This document shows positions 22,106 to 33,606 of a DNA stretch of 64,000 nt, piece by piece. The DNA is from Dichetophora obliterata (Eukaryota; Arthropoda; Insecta; Diptera; Sciomyzidae). Positions within the stretch are counted from its first letter, which is position 1, and each line of letters begins with the position of its first letter. The DNA lies in NCBI GenBank assembly GCA_963920525.1, contig OY986439.1, positions 4,760,501-4,824,500 on the forward strand, given 5' to 3'. Below the pieces are notes generated by a model. It worked only from the letters and a program-made list of their open reading frames with translations. It made no database searches and was not told the DNA's origin. A program made the translations under genes and the position numbers.

Positions 22106-22194
22106 AAAAACCGATGAAACACAATGAGAGACGAATTCTTAAAACGCTGCAACCAGGAAATGTTTACATCGAAGAAAGCAGCTCAAAAGGATGA
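22106..22194 (+). CDS. Host gene, terminal coding exon
   Basis: Follows the acceptor TTTCTTTGCAG. Phase 1 entry (AA completes a codon begun by the final G of the exon at 4989), then KPMKHNERRILKTLQPGNVY and IEESSSKG, stop TGA at 22192-22194. The joined C-terminus reads ...HVLLPG-E-KPMKHN.... The basic/polar content and phase match support one gene. An alternative frame also open here (MRDEFLKRCNQEMFTSKK...) starts after an in-frame stop and does not fit the upstream exon phase. The protein family is not recognised. Confidence 0.75.
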
Positions 22195-23280
22195 TGATGA
22201 TTTGCGGAGCCAAAGTTCCAGCAAACCATGAAAACTCAACGAGTTCAGATAATTCCAACATTTGATTTAATGTGTGGACTTAATATAGAGAAGGCTCTGA
22301 TCAAATTGCTTCCAAGTAGTGCAGGTGTTAAGGCAAACAAGTTTAATCGAGCACACTGTAAGAAATGTATTCATGTTTGTATGAAAACAAAAAAACTACT
22401 TAAAGCAGCAATCATTATGTTCTAAATGAAAACAAAACATTTATAAACTAAAAACTACAAACATACATATAAATAAACTAAGCATAGATATCTAGAATAC
22501 GTCTTTAAGAAAAAAAAAACTAAGCAAAACAAACAAACAAACTTTGATGTAATCTCGATGAATTTTTTTAAGTGTACCTACAAATTTAAGAATGAGTCCG
22601 AGTACACAGTTGTTGGAGAAATAAACGTTATTTTGTTGACTTGTTGTAAATTAAAAAAAAAAAAAAAAATATTTAAAAACCATTCAACGCACTATAGCTA
22701 GATATAAATATTAATCAAGCTTATAAACAATAAACAAACTGTTTGAAAAAGCATACAAATTGCTTAAGTATGCTTGAAGCTATGATTTCTTAAATTTTGC
22801 TTAATAAAGCAGCTAAAAAAATACTTTGTAAATATGGAAAAAATTTGCTGTTTTTAATTATTACTTACATACGTATTTATATGCGTATATACATACTCGT
22901 ACATATACATACATACCTATTAGTAACGTTAAAGCTCTAACATATTTATGTATTTATATTTACACAAAAATTGTTCGCTTTTACTTAATGTATATATTTT
23001 TATTTCCTAGAGAAAAAAACCACAACAACAACAATAAAAAGTAACAAAAAATAAGTAACATCATTTAAAAGAATCAGCTACTAAATCAGCTACTAAAACT
23101 AAGCATATCTAAGGCATATCTAAGGCACATCTAAGGCACTTCTAAGGCTCTAAGGCTCACTTCTAATGTATGTAAATCGTGTTGTAAAAATTGATAAAAA
23201 TGTAAACCGCAGCAGAACGGTCGACAAGCGTTATTAATAAATGTTTAAAATGTTGTACTAAATAAAAGATTTTAAGTTTG
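22195..23280 (+). other. Probable 3' UTR of the host gene
   Basis: A/T-rich sequence without insertions, with several AATAAA-type signals (near 22468, 22619, 22802, 23032 and 23264) that suggest alternative polyadenylation. It also has a TA-rich microsatellite near 22870-22915 and AGGCA(T/C)(A/T)TCTA repeats near 23108-23160. The 65-codon frame at 22228-22425 lies in this UTR and is not supported as a gene. Confidence 0.5.
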
Positions 23281-23832
23281 TAACTTTGTCATTTCTTAAC
23301 ATACACACGCACATATGAATGTTTATGAATAAATGTAACCAACTTCTACTTTTTGCATAAGCTGAAGTAAGAGTGAGAAAATTTAAATTACGTTAATGCA
23401 TAAGTTAAGCTCTAACTCTCTCTCTCTCTCTTCCTAACCTTTAAAAGTTGTACTATTTTCAACTTACCGTTAGATGTGATTGTAACTTGGCTTATTTGTC
23501 GGAGCATTAAAAAAAATATTTGTGTTTAAATAAATAAATCGAATTGCAAAAGAAAACAAAACAAAAATGGGCTTTTCATTGAAATGACTGTTCTCGGAAT
23601 TGCTCTAAATGTAGGGAATATTTATAAGAAACTGCGATAGAAGTTTTATAAAAGAAGTTGTTTGTCTGCAATTTTATGACTTATCGAATGATTGGCCAAA
23701 AGTTGATTTTGATGATTTGGATTTTTCTTATTTTCCATTATGTGAATAGCATTTATGGTTTTATTATTTTGTAGCTGTCGTGAATTAACGCAATAGAGAA
23801 GCCGCGGATTCAATTGGGGAGAGGCAAAAGTA
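23281..23832. other. Intergenic, no gene seen
   Basis: Contains a (TC)n run near 23417-23431. A 65-codon reverse open frame (23646-23843) has no recognisable family. Confidence 0.4.
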
Positions 23833-23840
23833 CCCCAGAC

Positions 23841-24029
23841 CAAGGTTGATTAATATAGCTTAAGTCACTTGAGAGAGAAGTACTATTTTTTGCCTTTGTT
23901 CGAACTGTCAAAGTAGCTGTTGGCTAAAAATTGTACAGATTCAGGTTTTTTGTCATGATTTCCTTTCATCCATTTTGACAGTTCGACCGAGCTTCTCTCA
24001 AGTGACTTAACCTATAATAATCAACCTTG
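23841..24029. mobile_element. hAT-like MITE, 189 bp
   Basis: Inverted ends CAAGGTTGATTA / TAATCAACCTTG continue inward through TTAAGTCACTTGAGAGA and a TTCGAACTGTCAAA / TTTTGACAGTTCGA pair, forming a near-complete hairpin. Flanks are CCCCAGAC (23833-23840) and CCCAAGAC (24030-24037), an 8-bp duplication with one mismatch, which points to hAT mobilisation. No coding capacity. Confidence 0.75.
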
Positions 24030-24048
24030 CCCAAGACTAGGGTGCGCA

Positions 24049-24454
24049 CATGGTAGAATAACCAGGTAGGGCCGGCGCGCTTTGTGCCCTCACGCGTCAA
24101 CGAAGAGTGGAGAATGAAAAGGTTGAGTAGTTGTCAAAATGGCGAAGTTCGTCAAAACGTCAAATGAAATAAGAATATTACGTTTTCAAATTGCAAATAG
24201 TGCGAACACGTGTGTTAAGTTTCTATTAATTTGCGTGAAAATATTATAAAAACAGTGTAAATAAAACTATAGAATGCCGAGGAGGTGTTTAATTTACAAA
24301 AAAGAAAAAAAAAACAATTTTAACCAAAAATCAACTGCTAAACATGGACATAAAGAAACTCGAGATGAAAAGCTGATTTTGGCAACTAGCTCGCTTTTCT
24401 CTGCATTCTACTTCATTCTACTCCGAGTCGGCCCTACCTGGTTATTCTGCCATG
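24049..24454. mobile_element. hAT-like element, 406 bp
   Basis: Inverted ends CATGG(T/C)AGAATAACCAGG, extending through TAGGGCCG, flanked by GGTGCGCA (24041-24048) and GGTGCGTA (24455-24462), an 8-bp duplication with one mismatch. An ATG-started frame (24274, MPRRCLIYKKEKK...) crosses the right half but shows no clear domain. It lies 11 bp from the duplication of the preceding MITE. Confidence 0.75.
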
Positions 24455-24462
24455 GGTGCGTA

Positions 24463-24989
24463 CAGCAATCAAAGTGCGCTCCCGCTCTTCTGAGTTATGT
24501 GAAATGATAAACTCACAGTGCACCCTAAACAAGTGCGCGTTGCGCTGCGTACCCAAGCGCCACGCAATTTTATTTTACGCTTAACCTAAACAAGTGCGCT
24601 GCGGAAAGAACTACTGCTCTCGAACCAGCTCAGTCTGATGGTTTAAAAATCTTAAAGAAACATTTAGAATTGTGTAAAAATCTATTAATATTGCAAATTC
24701 TTCCATTTGCAATTGAGATTAATTAATTAAAAGCAGCTGATTGCTCTTTGTTCTAATACTTTGGTTTTATGCAGCCAACTTCACATCTGTACGCACTGTC
24801 AAAATTGGAAATTCGATTTATGTTGCGGTAGTCCGGTGCGTGTTTCGGTAGGCTTCATACAAAATGTATGTGCATGAGCCGATTTTGACAGTTAAATTCA
24901 TAGCATTTATCATTTTACATTATTCAGAGCGTATGCGGATGAAATACTCATTCTTTTTTTAACTCCTCAACTGCTTTCCTCGTTTGTGA
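24463..24989. other. Intergenic, no gene seen
   Basis: GC-richer patch (24465-24620) with repeated 'aagtgcgc' words, probably old repeat DNA. Nothing coding recognised. Confidence 0.35.
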
Positions 24990-25444
24990 GTTTGTATCAG
25001 TGATGTGATTTTCATTTTGCTAAAAACCCAAGTGCATGGTCCTTTTTTAATTTCTAAATAAGCAAAATAAATAATTTTTGTGTTTTTATATGTATGATTA
25101 TTTAATAAACATGTAGTGAAGTAATAATCTTATTTATTTCTTAAAAATTCATTGAAATAAAAAAAGGAATACATACCATAATAAATACAATAAAAATAAT
25201 ACGATACATTGAGGTGTCTTGACAGGCGCGGATACAAGGGGGGGTAAAGGGGGTAATTACCCCCCCCCCAAGAACTTTTAAATACTTTACTTTTTAATAT
25301 TTTATTTGAAGTAAATAATTGTACCCACAACTTTAGAGTACTTTTATGTATACATAAGCGATTCTAAAGGCGTTTTTTGAAAGAATACTACAAAAAAAAA
25401 TGGTCAGAGGTATTGATATAAAGTTTTTTTTATTGATTTCAATA

Positions 25445-25657
25445 ATTGAAGCATAATCGCGAATAACGTTGTAGCCGACATTTTTTTTTGCGAATAACTG
25501 AGAATCACTCTCTTATATTATATATAAACAGAACTGAGTAAGCAGTTGAGCAGTTTGGGGTATTTTTATCGCATACTAAAAAAAGTTAATAAAAATGAAT
25601 AAAAGTGAACAATTACAATTATGTCGTTTACAACGTTATTCGCGAGAGCGCTTCAAT
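25445..25657. mobile_element. TA-flanked MITE nested in hAT
   Basis: A 213-bp insertion with imperfect inverted ends: ATTGAAGC, four variable bases, then TCGCGAATAACGTTGTA. Flanked by TA on both sides (25443-25444, 25658-25659). No coding capacity. Confidence 0.7.
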
Positions 25658-26120
25658 TATTATAGTACTTTAAAAAAAATTTGTTTTTTTTTGTTTTGTG
25701 ACGTCATTTGTGTGTACGTGGCGTTTTTATGAAGCGATGCGAGAAGAGTAGGACCATTTTGCTTGCAAAATAACATGATCTGTAATCACCTGAAAAAAAT
25801 ATGTATACTTGTAAAGTAAACACTTACGCTGAGGAACTGACTTCGAGTTTTTTAAAAAAATTTTATTTGTAAGAAAATAACGCGTCCTTAAAGTTGATTG
25901 TTTAAAAAATGGCTGTAAATTTGAGTACATAACGAGCTGTAACTTTTTTTCAGGCTCATTTTTATAAAAAAGCGATACTTTAATAATTGGAGAAAACAAT
26001 AAATAAAAATTTTGTATCAATATCTCCAACCATTTTTGGTAGTATTCTTTCGTTTCAACACCAGAAGACTACTTTCGAATTTCCATATTTATACCATTAC
26101 TAGATCATATCATTGCTGAT

Positions 26121-26624
26121 ATGGCGGCTCGTTTCAGCGAAAAATTTTTCCAAAAACTATATGTAAACGAAATCCTGCCAAACATAATTGATAAAAACAA
26201 CAATGAAAAGCTAAACAATTTGAGTGTTAACATTTCTAAGATAATAATTCCATTTTGTGACGGTAATAAGGAACTAATTTCAATTCAATTATTTCATGAA
26301 CTTCAAATTTGGCAGTGTAAATGGGAGAGCGAAGCTAAGGTTAATGATATCAACACCGTTTTTACTCTTTTTGACAATGACATTTTTCCACTAATTTCTA
26401 AAACGTTTGCTATCTTTGCCACGCTTCCTATCAGTGTAGCAACAGCTTAGCGAAGTTTTTCTACACTGCGACGATTAAAAACGTGGTTACGTTCAACTAT
26501 GCAACAAGAACGATTGAATGGACTCGCATTATTGCATATACATAGAGACATTAAAATAAATATTAACGAAGTTATTGATAACTTTGCCGCAAAAAAGAAG
26601 CGCTGCGATGATTTTGTCATATAA
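26121..26624 (+). pseudogene. hAT transposase C-terminal remnant (ZMYM1-like)
   Basis: ATG at 26121 opens a frame of 109 codons (FHELQIWQCKW..., ATLPISVATA) interrupted by a single TAG at 26448-26450. The frame then continues as RSFSTLRRLKTWLRSTM and QQERLNGLALLHIHRDI to TAA at 26624. The SVATxERSFSxLRRLKxxLR block is the hAT C-terminal dimerisation/catalytic segment; the stop replaces the Glu of that motif. The BED/TTF zinc finger and the central catalytic region are absent. Dead copy. Confidence 0.85.
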
Positions 26625-28091
26625 TTTTGTCTCTATCTAATGACTATCTAATAATCAGTATACATTTTGTATTGTTCATTTATTTTTCAAAGTGTACCAT
26701 ATCATAGTCGTAACGTCAGTACAATAAGTTTCAAATTCCTTTATTTTTTTTTATTGAAAAGTACTATGTTTTTTCATTGCACATATTTGAAAATATAATT
26801 GTGCAATGTTTTATAATGGAATAAATGTGAAAAATTTTAATAAATCAACCTTAATTCCAAAATTAGTCAAATTTCGAGTTTTATTTACTTTTCGCTAAGA
26901 TATTCCAGAAAAAGGGAAATATAAATAAATACGAAAATGTGCGTGTATGTGTCTGGGAAAATTGCTTCTTACACAATTCGATAATTTCAATTCAAAAAAG
27001 TACAATTTTTTTATTTGTAAAAAGACAACATTTTCTCAAATCGAAAATATGTGACTTTGGTAATTTACCCCCCCCCCCCAAGATTTTTTCCAGATCCGCC
27101 GCTGTGTCTTGACTTGTACGGAGAGAAAAAAAATACTTAAGCCGTCATTGAGCTAAAACCTTTTGGAAAACCTAAAAAATTATGATATTTTCAATATTTT
27201 GAATAGGCTTCCTGATCAATTCTTTTGTATGCAATTAAATTTAAATTTCAATTCATAATTTTCCCGACGATTCGTTGATTCTTTTTCAACTTCTTCAGGG
27301 GATATGCTGAACGTTTAATTTGATTAGAACATAAAAATTGTTTAAATACTTAGTTACTTTGAAGTTATTTTTTATAAAATTTTTTAAAATTATATTTATC
27401 ATAAACTGCACCACTTGTCAACACTGTCTTATTGGTTTTTTGTTAAAAAATTATGTTTTTTGTTAATATATTGGCTGCTGTAATAGTTGGAAAAAATAAA
27501 CCGTCAGAAATTAAAGGTCATAAAAAGTTCTTCCAATCTGCATCAAACAACTTTAACTTTTTGCATTCGGATTGAAGATAAGGCTGTTTTTCGTGAATTT
27601 TACTAAAATTCACTAAAATTCAGGCAACTTCATTATTTCAAACGCAATCCTCACTTTCATAATATCTTTGGAAAGGTTGTAAGTGCTTGCATTGTTTCCT
27701 TATTGCAAGATAAAAATTACAAAATAAACACCTGCTAAAAAAATATTGTAAGAAATTAAAAATAAAAGTAATGATGTTACTCGTATTTAAATGTTCAAAG
27801 TTTCTGTATGGAATTCAAATAAAAAAAAAATGTACACAAAAAACAGCATTATCTCTAATCCGATTGAAAAAAATTGGAAGAACTTTTTCCGAACTTTAAT
27901 TTCTGATAGTTTATTTTTTTACAACTAATACCAACACAAGCTAATATATTTATGAAAAAGATTATTTTTGCAAAAAGTTTGAGCTCACTGACGTTTATTT
28001 AAAAAAATCCAAAATATTTTGGAAATATCATGGTTCATTTTTAGAGGGGTACGAAATGGAACTTTTTCAAGGCACCTTAGAATACATATTA

Positions 28092-28891
28092 GGGTGTCCC
28101 AAAAAAAATCGTGTTTGACTTAAGAAACACCCTCTGTGAAGCGCATCTTAATTGGCAAAGGTTAAGAGGTCGCGAATTAATTTTCTATTTTTCCAATACG
28201 ATTTGTATGGGAAAAATCAGTTTAGCTGGTAAATTGAATTTAGAGCCACTATCTTTTAAGCAAAATGGTTAAAAAAACATGTGTTTCCTCAAATTTTGTC
28301 TGTTATGACATATCCAAATTGCATTTTCATCTGATTATTATTTGGTGGTCTGTGGCTCACTTCTTAGAGCTACCTATATAAATGAATACTTTTACTTAGA
28401 ATTATTTAATTAAAAATCAATATCTTTCAAAGTACTCCATTTATATTATTGTTATTGGTCTTAAATTTTCGATAATGATAGTTGGATGAAGAAAAATGAA
28501 GAAAAAGTTAATAGGGTTGCTTTATGTTTTTTGATTAAAAGTTACAAGTAGTTTTTTGTATTTATATTTTTATTTTTTAATCGTTTTGGGCAACCACCAA
28601 ATAATAATCCGATGAAAATTAAATTTGAATAGGTCATAACAGACAAAATTTGAGGGAACACGGTTTTTTTTAACCATTTTGCTTAAGAGATAATGGCTCT
28701 AAATTCAATTTACCAGCAAAACTGATTTTTCCCCATACAAATCGTATGGGAAAATTGGAAAATGAATTCGCGACCTCTAAACCTTTACCAATTGAGATGC
28801 GCTTCACACAGGGTGTTTCTTAGGTCAAGTGGATGTATTAAAGCCGCGGACATCTGTCAAAATAAAAAAAAAATATATTTTTGGGACACCC
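28092..28891. mobile_element. TA-flanked foldback element with about 280-bp inverted arms
   Basis: Outer ends GGGTGTCCCAAAAA and its complement, flanked by TA (28090-28091, 28892-28893). The arms run about 28092-28365 and 28590-28891 and match through segments such as ACAAATCGTATGGGAAAA and GACAAAATTTGAGG. The right arm has an extra 'tggatgtattaaagccgcgg' not in the left. The loop of about 220 bp is non-coding. A transcript across it would form a long hairpin. Confidence 0.85.
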
Positions 28892-29246
28892 TAATACATA
28901 TAATAATATTGTGTTGTATTCAAGCTGAGTTATTAATGAAGCTGAATAAAGTTTGAATCCAAAATTAGGTAAAAATCAGGTATCAAAGAAATTGAATAAA
29001 AATTTATTGAGAATTTTTTTTTAATCAATTAAAACGAAAACTCAACGAAAGACAAAATTGAATTGGAAATTGTACAAGATTACAGGTAAAATGATGCCAA
29101 TCAGTTCTTTAAAAAGATTTCAATCTTTCAAAATTTTGACACAGTAAAAAATTCCGCCAAAGAACTCAAACGCCTTCTCGCTCTTTTATGGATAAAAATC
29201 CCCCAAAAAGAGGGGAATCGCTCCATATCACATCACTGGTTTGTAT

Positions 29247-30577
29247 GCTGAGAAATTTGATGAGAGATGTTGAGTTTTCATCGCTCGTAATTTTAAAATG
29301 ATAAACTCATTGAATCGCTCGCTTTCATTTAATGCGAAACTTTAGTTAAACACTTCGCACATAATAAATTGAAATGGTTTAAATCAATAATATTGAGTAT
29401 TTTTCTTAATTATAAATTTAATTAAAAATTCGTTATATGTTATGAAATTATAAGAAATTGAGATAAATAAACAAAAAAGGAACATGTTAAAAATTTATTA
29501 AGTACTTAAATATTTCATAAAAAAACGCAATATAGTTCATCATAAAACACGTATTTACTTTTAACTAACAAAATCACTCGTTAAGTCGATAAATGAGCGA
29601 AAAATTCTAATGAAATGAGTTTATCTTTGCAAAACCTCGCGAGCAAGAAACAATAAATGAATAACAAAGAGAAGGCGTTGTTTAACCAGTGTTACCATAT
29701 TTTTGTGAGTAAAAAAGTCATTGGTCGATCCAAAATACGTCAAAATACGTCAATTTCAAATATTTTCGAAAAAACATAAAAAAGAAATGCATATTTTTTT
29801 AAACATTTATTAATGCATAGTAATATTAAAACCATGTATATTATATAATAGTATTTCATATGAAAGCAAACAAAACAACAATTGTTTGACTTATTTAGTA
29901 ACTGGCACTTTGTACTCTTCGTTCGAATGGAATAATGTGGAATTTTGTTGGGTTATTTAGACTTATATAGGACCTAAATACGTTTAAACAAACTTTTTTA
30001 AGCACATGCAACGTTTTTAGTGGACACTTTGGGGTACACCTACACCCTTTAATATTTATCGTACATAGATAAAACATAAGCAAAAATATCAGTTGTGAGG
30101 CGAATGAAAGAATATCTAACTACAGATTTTATAATTTCTTCAATAAAGTCACAAAATAGCAATATATATAAAAAAAAATTAGATTTTTTGTATAAGAAAA
30201 ATCAAGCATTAAATGCTTCAGTAGCTGCTTTTGTTGTTGTTGGTTTGGTCCGTGTTGAAATCACGAACGCCAGATCGTTTCGTTTGTTGAAGCTTTACAT
30301 ATATGTGACATTCTTTGTCAAATCGGTAAACAAAAAGATCGACCACCACCAATCTTGTTGATATGAATATGATAGTTTCATACGGCACACAAAAAATAAT
30401 TTTTTTAATTTTTTTCAATGATTATTTTGGGTGGATTGATTGATTAATTTTGAGTGGAGAAGTAAAAAATATTTATAATAATTTTTATTAATTGTAAAGG
30501 AATTTTAACTTCAAAAACCCTAAACTAACTCTAGTTTACTTCAGTCTTGAGTTTTTCTATGTTGTTACTTTCTACTG
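29247..30577. other. Intergenic, no gene seen
   Basis: A/T-rich. A reverse 62-codon frame (29895-30083) and a forward 88-codon frame (30095-30361) have no family signal. 'caaaatacgt' is directly repeated near 29740-29751. Confidence 0.35.
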
Positions 30578-31062
30578 GTTTTAGACAGGGTGCGGAAAAA
30601 TTCGTTCGCAATTGATTAAAATACGATCTTATCGTTCGTTTTTTGCTGTGTGTGAGAATTTTTCAAACGAAAAATTTAAAAGCAGACGAACGTTCGCAAT
30701 CGAAAAAGGAACGCTCTGCTTGCGTCGTTTTTTTTATCACTGATAAATTTGTAAGCTTTGTATTTTTTCGAACGAATTTTTCACACAACAACAAAAAGCA
30801 ACAAACGTTCGTTTGGAATTGTTCATTCAAAATGAGCGTTTGAAGAAAAAATTCACAAACGTTCGTTTGTACGTAGAGTTATTAGACAAAATATAAGTTT
30901 GTTGTTGTATTTTTGTACACTTACTGACATGAAAAGATGAAACCAAAATACAGATGTGGACTGTACATATGCATATGAGGAAAAATAATGTTTTAAGGTA
31001 AATAAACTTGATATGCCCAATCAAATGAAAAAAGATGGTTTGTTATGATTGTTGTTATATGA

Positions 31063-31266
31063 TTAGATTGTATGATTACTTCTTGATGATCTATATGATG
31101 AAGCATCGTCAAAATTTTGTTTGTGCACACTCTCGTAATGCCTTTTGATATTCTCTAGTACACATTCCATGAGAGGTTTTTTGCATAAGAGACATTTGGA
31201 AATGTTACTTATTTTGTCATAGATGACCAGAGATTTTTTGTCTATTTTTGATACTCTACCCATCAC
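31063..31266 (-). CDS. BED-type zinc-finger protein fragment, 67 aa
   Basis: ATG at 31266, stop at 31063. The sequence has SKCLLCKKPLM (CxxC) and ENIKRHYESVHKQNF (H, then H four residues on), the ligand pattern of a BED-type DNA-binding finger. BED fingers sit at the N-terminus of many hAT transposases, so with the 8-bp-TSD ends of the enclosing element this is best read as the 5' exon or a truncated N-terminus of its transposase. No downstream exon was identified. Confidence 0.55.
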   Translation of the reverse strand: MMGRVSKIDKKSLVIYDKISNISKCLLCKKPLMECVLENIKRHYESVHKQNFDDASSYRSSRSNHTI

Positions 31267-31704
31267 TGAAAATCAGGAAGTGAAGAACGTTTTAATACGT
31301 ATGTTTTCAATAACACTGGTCTGCAAAAGTATAAAGGCACTATTACGATAACTGGGGCGCCGCGATTAGAAAGTGTTGTTCCTTTCATAACAAAAAAAAA
31401 AAATGTTGGTTCGAACAAAAAATCGATACCTCAACTAGTTATCTATGTTTAACATTTTGTTGCTTGGTACAAGATCTGTTCAATAAAATATTTATATCGT
31501 TGCCATTATCTCATAGATTTAAAAGATTGATCTATTGATTGAAATCGATATTGATTAATTGAAAGATTAAATGATAATCAAATTAAAAAATTGATAACTC
31601 GAAAGCAAATCGATGCATCGATTTTTCTTTCGGCCATTCCTATTTTTATTAAAAGTACTTCATGAATCCATTGTGAAATCACGGCGCACCAGTTACCATA
31701 TGCT

Positions 31705-32170
31705 CCTTAGTATAACTGATAAATTGGCAGTTTCGCGATCGGCACTTCATCATATAAAGGTTTCTTTCTTTCTTTTTTTGGATCATTTTCTTATCTTTGG
31801 ATCTTTATCATTTCTTTGGAAACTTTCTTATTCAGCCCTATCATGAATAATTTTTCGGCCGGAATCAAAAAAGGGTGTTTTCATTTTTAATACAGCAGAA
31901 AAAGACATCAAATTTTTTTACACTAATGAATATTGATGTTTGATGAACAAATTTGCATTATAAATTTCCAAAATGTTCTTCAGATTTACCTTTGAGACTA
32001 CCTTTTTTGATTTCGGGTGAAAAAACATTCATGATAGGTCTGAATACAAACGCGTCCGGAGGAATTCAGTCAATAAGATAGCTTTATATGATGAAAGTAC
32101 CGATCGCGAATCTTCCAATTTATCAGTTATACTGGGAAGATTAAGGGTGACAAATTATTCATGATAGGGG
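31705..32170. mobile_element. Palindromic foldback element, family shared with 36161-36368
   Basis: The left arm (GTATAACTGATAAATTGG, TTCGCGATCGG, CATCATATAAAG; then CAGCCCTATCATGAAT) is repeated inverted at 32000-32136. The loop side contains, inverted, GAACATTTTGGAAATTTAT, ATTTGTTCATCA and TCAATATTCATTAGTGTAA, closely matching 36229-36298. The outer edges are not sharply defined. It interrupts the hAT element at 30586-33463. Confidence 0.65.
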
Positions 32171-33606
32171 CAGTATCACAAGATGGAATTACCACCAAAA
32201 TTGCCTTCTTCTCGCATTTAATTCTCAAGATTACCACACTCCCAAAATACCTCAAATTACCACTAAATATCTCAAAATTAACACAAAATCCCACAATACC
32301 TCAAAAAAGCAAAAAGAAAATAGATACGTACAAACCACCACAAACAAGTGCATTCAGTCATTTGAACAATTCAATTAACGCAACGTTCCCTTAATTCGTA
32401 TTTTTACCATGTAATTGAAGTTATTTGAGGGGTTTTGAGTTATTTTGAGATGTTGTGGTATTTTTTTAGTAATTTGAGGTATTTTGTGGTGTTTTGAGGT
32501 ATTTTTTTTACTCACGCGAGAAATTTTTCTTACAAAATAACATGAAAATTACCACATCCCACAATCGTTGAAAAATACTACAAGTGCTATTTATCATGCT
32601 TTTCTGGTAATCCAAAACTACAAATAATAAACATAATCCAAAATTACAAATTTTTCCGTTCAAAAAGAGGACATAGTTTCAAAAATTGTATTTCAATTAT
32701 GGAAGAGTCCAAAAATTGTTTTTCATATAAGTATTCAATCGCCATATAAGCTAAATGGAAGAGTATTTTGTTATTGTGTCATAACCTTGTTTTTGGCCAT
32801 GTTAAAAGCTCTAGATTTTGTGTGTTTATAGTGCTATATGCGTAGAACACTGCTACATCAATAACTTAGATCTGTCGTAAGTCGAATTAAGCTATTATTG
32901 CTTATCGACACAGATAAAATGACAAAATTATTAGCCCTTGTACGGAATGGTTATAACATCTACAAGGTCAAATCTATTTTTTTTTGAGTTTTTAATGATA
33001 AAATAATTTGCCCTTGTACGGAAAAATGTTAATTCAACAGCAACACAAACAGCGCTTGATGCTACGCATTCGCAACAATTTTTTCGCGATAATGCAACAA
33101 TAAAAACGTATTCAAGCAACAATACATACCAAACTCGATGACGCATACATAACTGAAAAGAATCCTCGCTAGACGATGTGGATGCTGATAGTCGGAACAT
33201 AACTTTTTTTAGGAAATGAACGTTCCTGAATTTTTCTTTGAACGATTAATTTTTATGAAAAATTAAAAACGAACGTTCGTTGCTTATTATTTTTTTGTGA
33301 AAAATTCGATCGAATAAATTTGAAACTGACAAATTTTTCAGAGATAAAAAATGCGACGCCAGCAGAGAGTTCCCCATTCGTTCGTGATAATTTGCGAGAA
33401 CAATTTTATATGAGGAGAACGATAATTGAGAACAATCGTATTTCAAACGTTCTCCGCACCCTGGTTTTAGACTTCACAAATATTATACAAAAGACAAATT
33501 TCAATTTTCACTGCAACAAACATGAAAATATTGAAGTTGTTGTCCCTTAAAATTAATCGGAATTTTGCATTAGCAAACATGATACACCATTATAATACAA
33601 ATGTTA

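Larger units (their letters stand above)
25223..27104 (+). mobile_element. ZMYM1-like hAT element with poly-C subterminal tracts
   Basis: A 1882-bp element flanked by the exact 8-bp duplication TGTCTTGA (25215-25222 and 27105-27112). Ends are CAGGCGCGGATACAAGG and, inverted, CAGCGGCGGATCTGG. Both subterminal regions carry (C)9-11 after TTA-CCC, as in hAT elements whose ends read 'GGCGGATCCAGGGGGGG'. It carries a 3' transposase remnant at 26121-26624 and is internally deleted. Confidence 0.9.
24998..29238. mobile_element. Large hAT-type element hosting three other elements
   Basis: Ends CAGTGATGTGAT and ATCACATCACTG are exact inverted complements, flanked by the perfect 8-bp duplication GTTTGTAT (24990-24997 and 29239-29246). 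The 4241-bp interval contains a ZMYM1-like hAT copy (25223-27104), a MITE inside that (25445-25657) and a foldback (28092-28891). About 1.5 kb remains as its own DNA, with no transposase frame recognised. Confidence 0.8.
30586..33463 (-). mobile_element. hAT element with BED zinc-finger exon and AACGTTCG iterons
   Basis: Ends CAGGGTGCGGA and, inverted, CAGGGTGCGGA are identical, flanked by the perfect 8-bp duplication GTTTTAGA (30578-30585 and 33464-33471). Both subterminal regions are studded with AACGTTCG/AACGAACG words (30640-30890 and 33215-33450), which look like transposase-binding iterons. A reverse-strand BED finger (31063-31266) survives; no central or C-terminal transposase was recognised. 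A palindromic foldback (31705-32170) lies inside. Confidence 0.8.

Noticed and set aside
4852..22194. Naming the host gene
   Set aside because: The C-terminal sequence is not one I can recognise with confidence, so no symbol is given.
22228..22425. Small ORF downstream of the host stop codon
   Set aside because: Lies in the 3' UTR, ATG-started but with no coding bias or family.
24274..24507. THAP-like zinc finger starting MPRRCLIY
   Set aside because: Only one cysteine near the start and no CxxxC or HxxH pattern; the frame also crosses the right TIR.
30095..30418. Opposed ORFs of 88 and 66 codons
   Set aside because: Overlap on opposite strands with no family signal in either.
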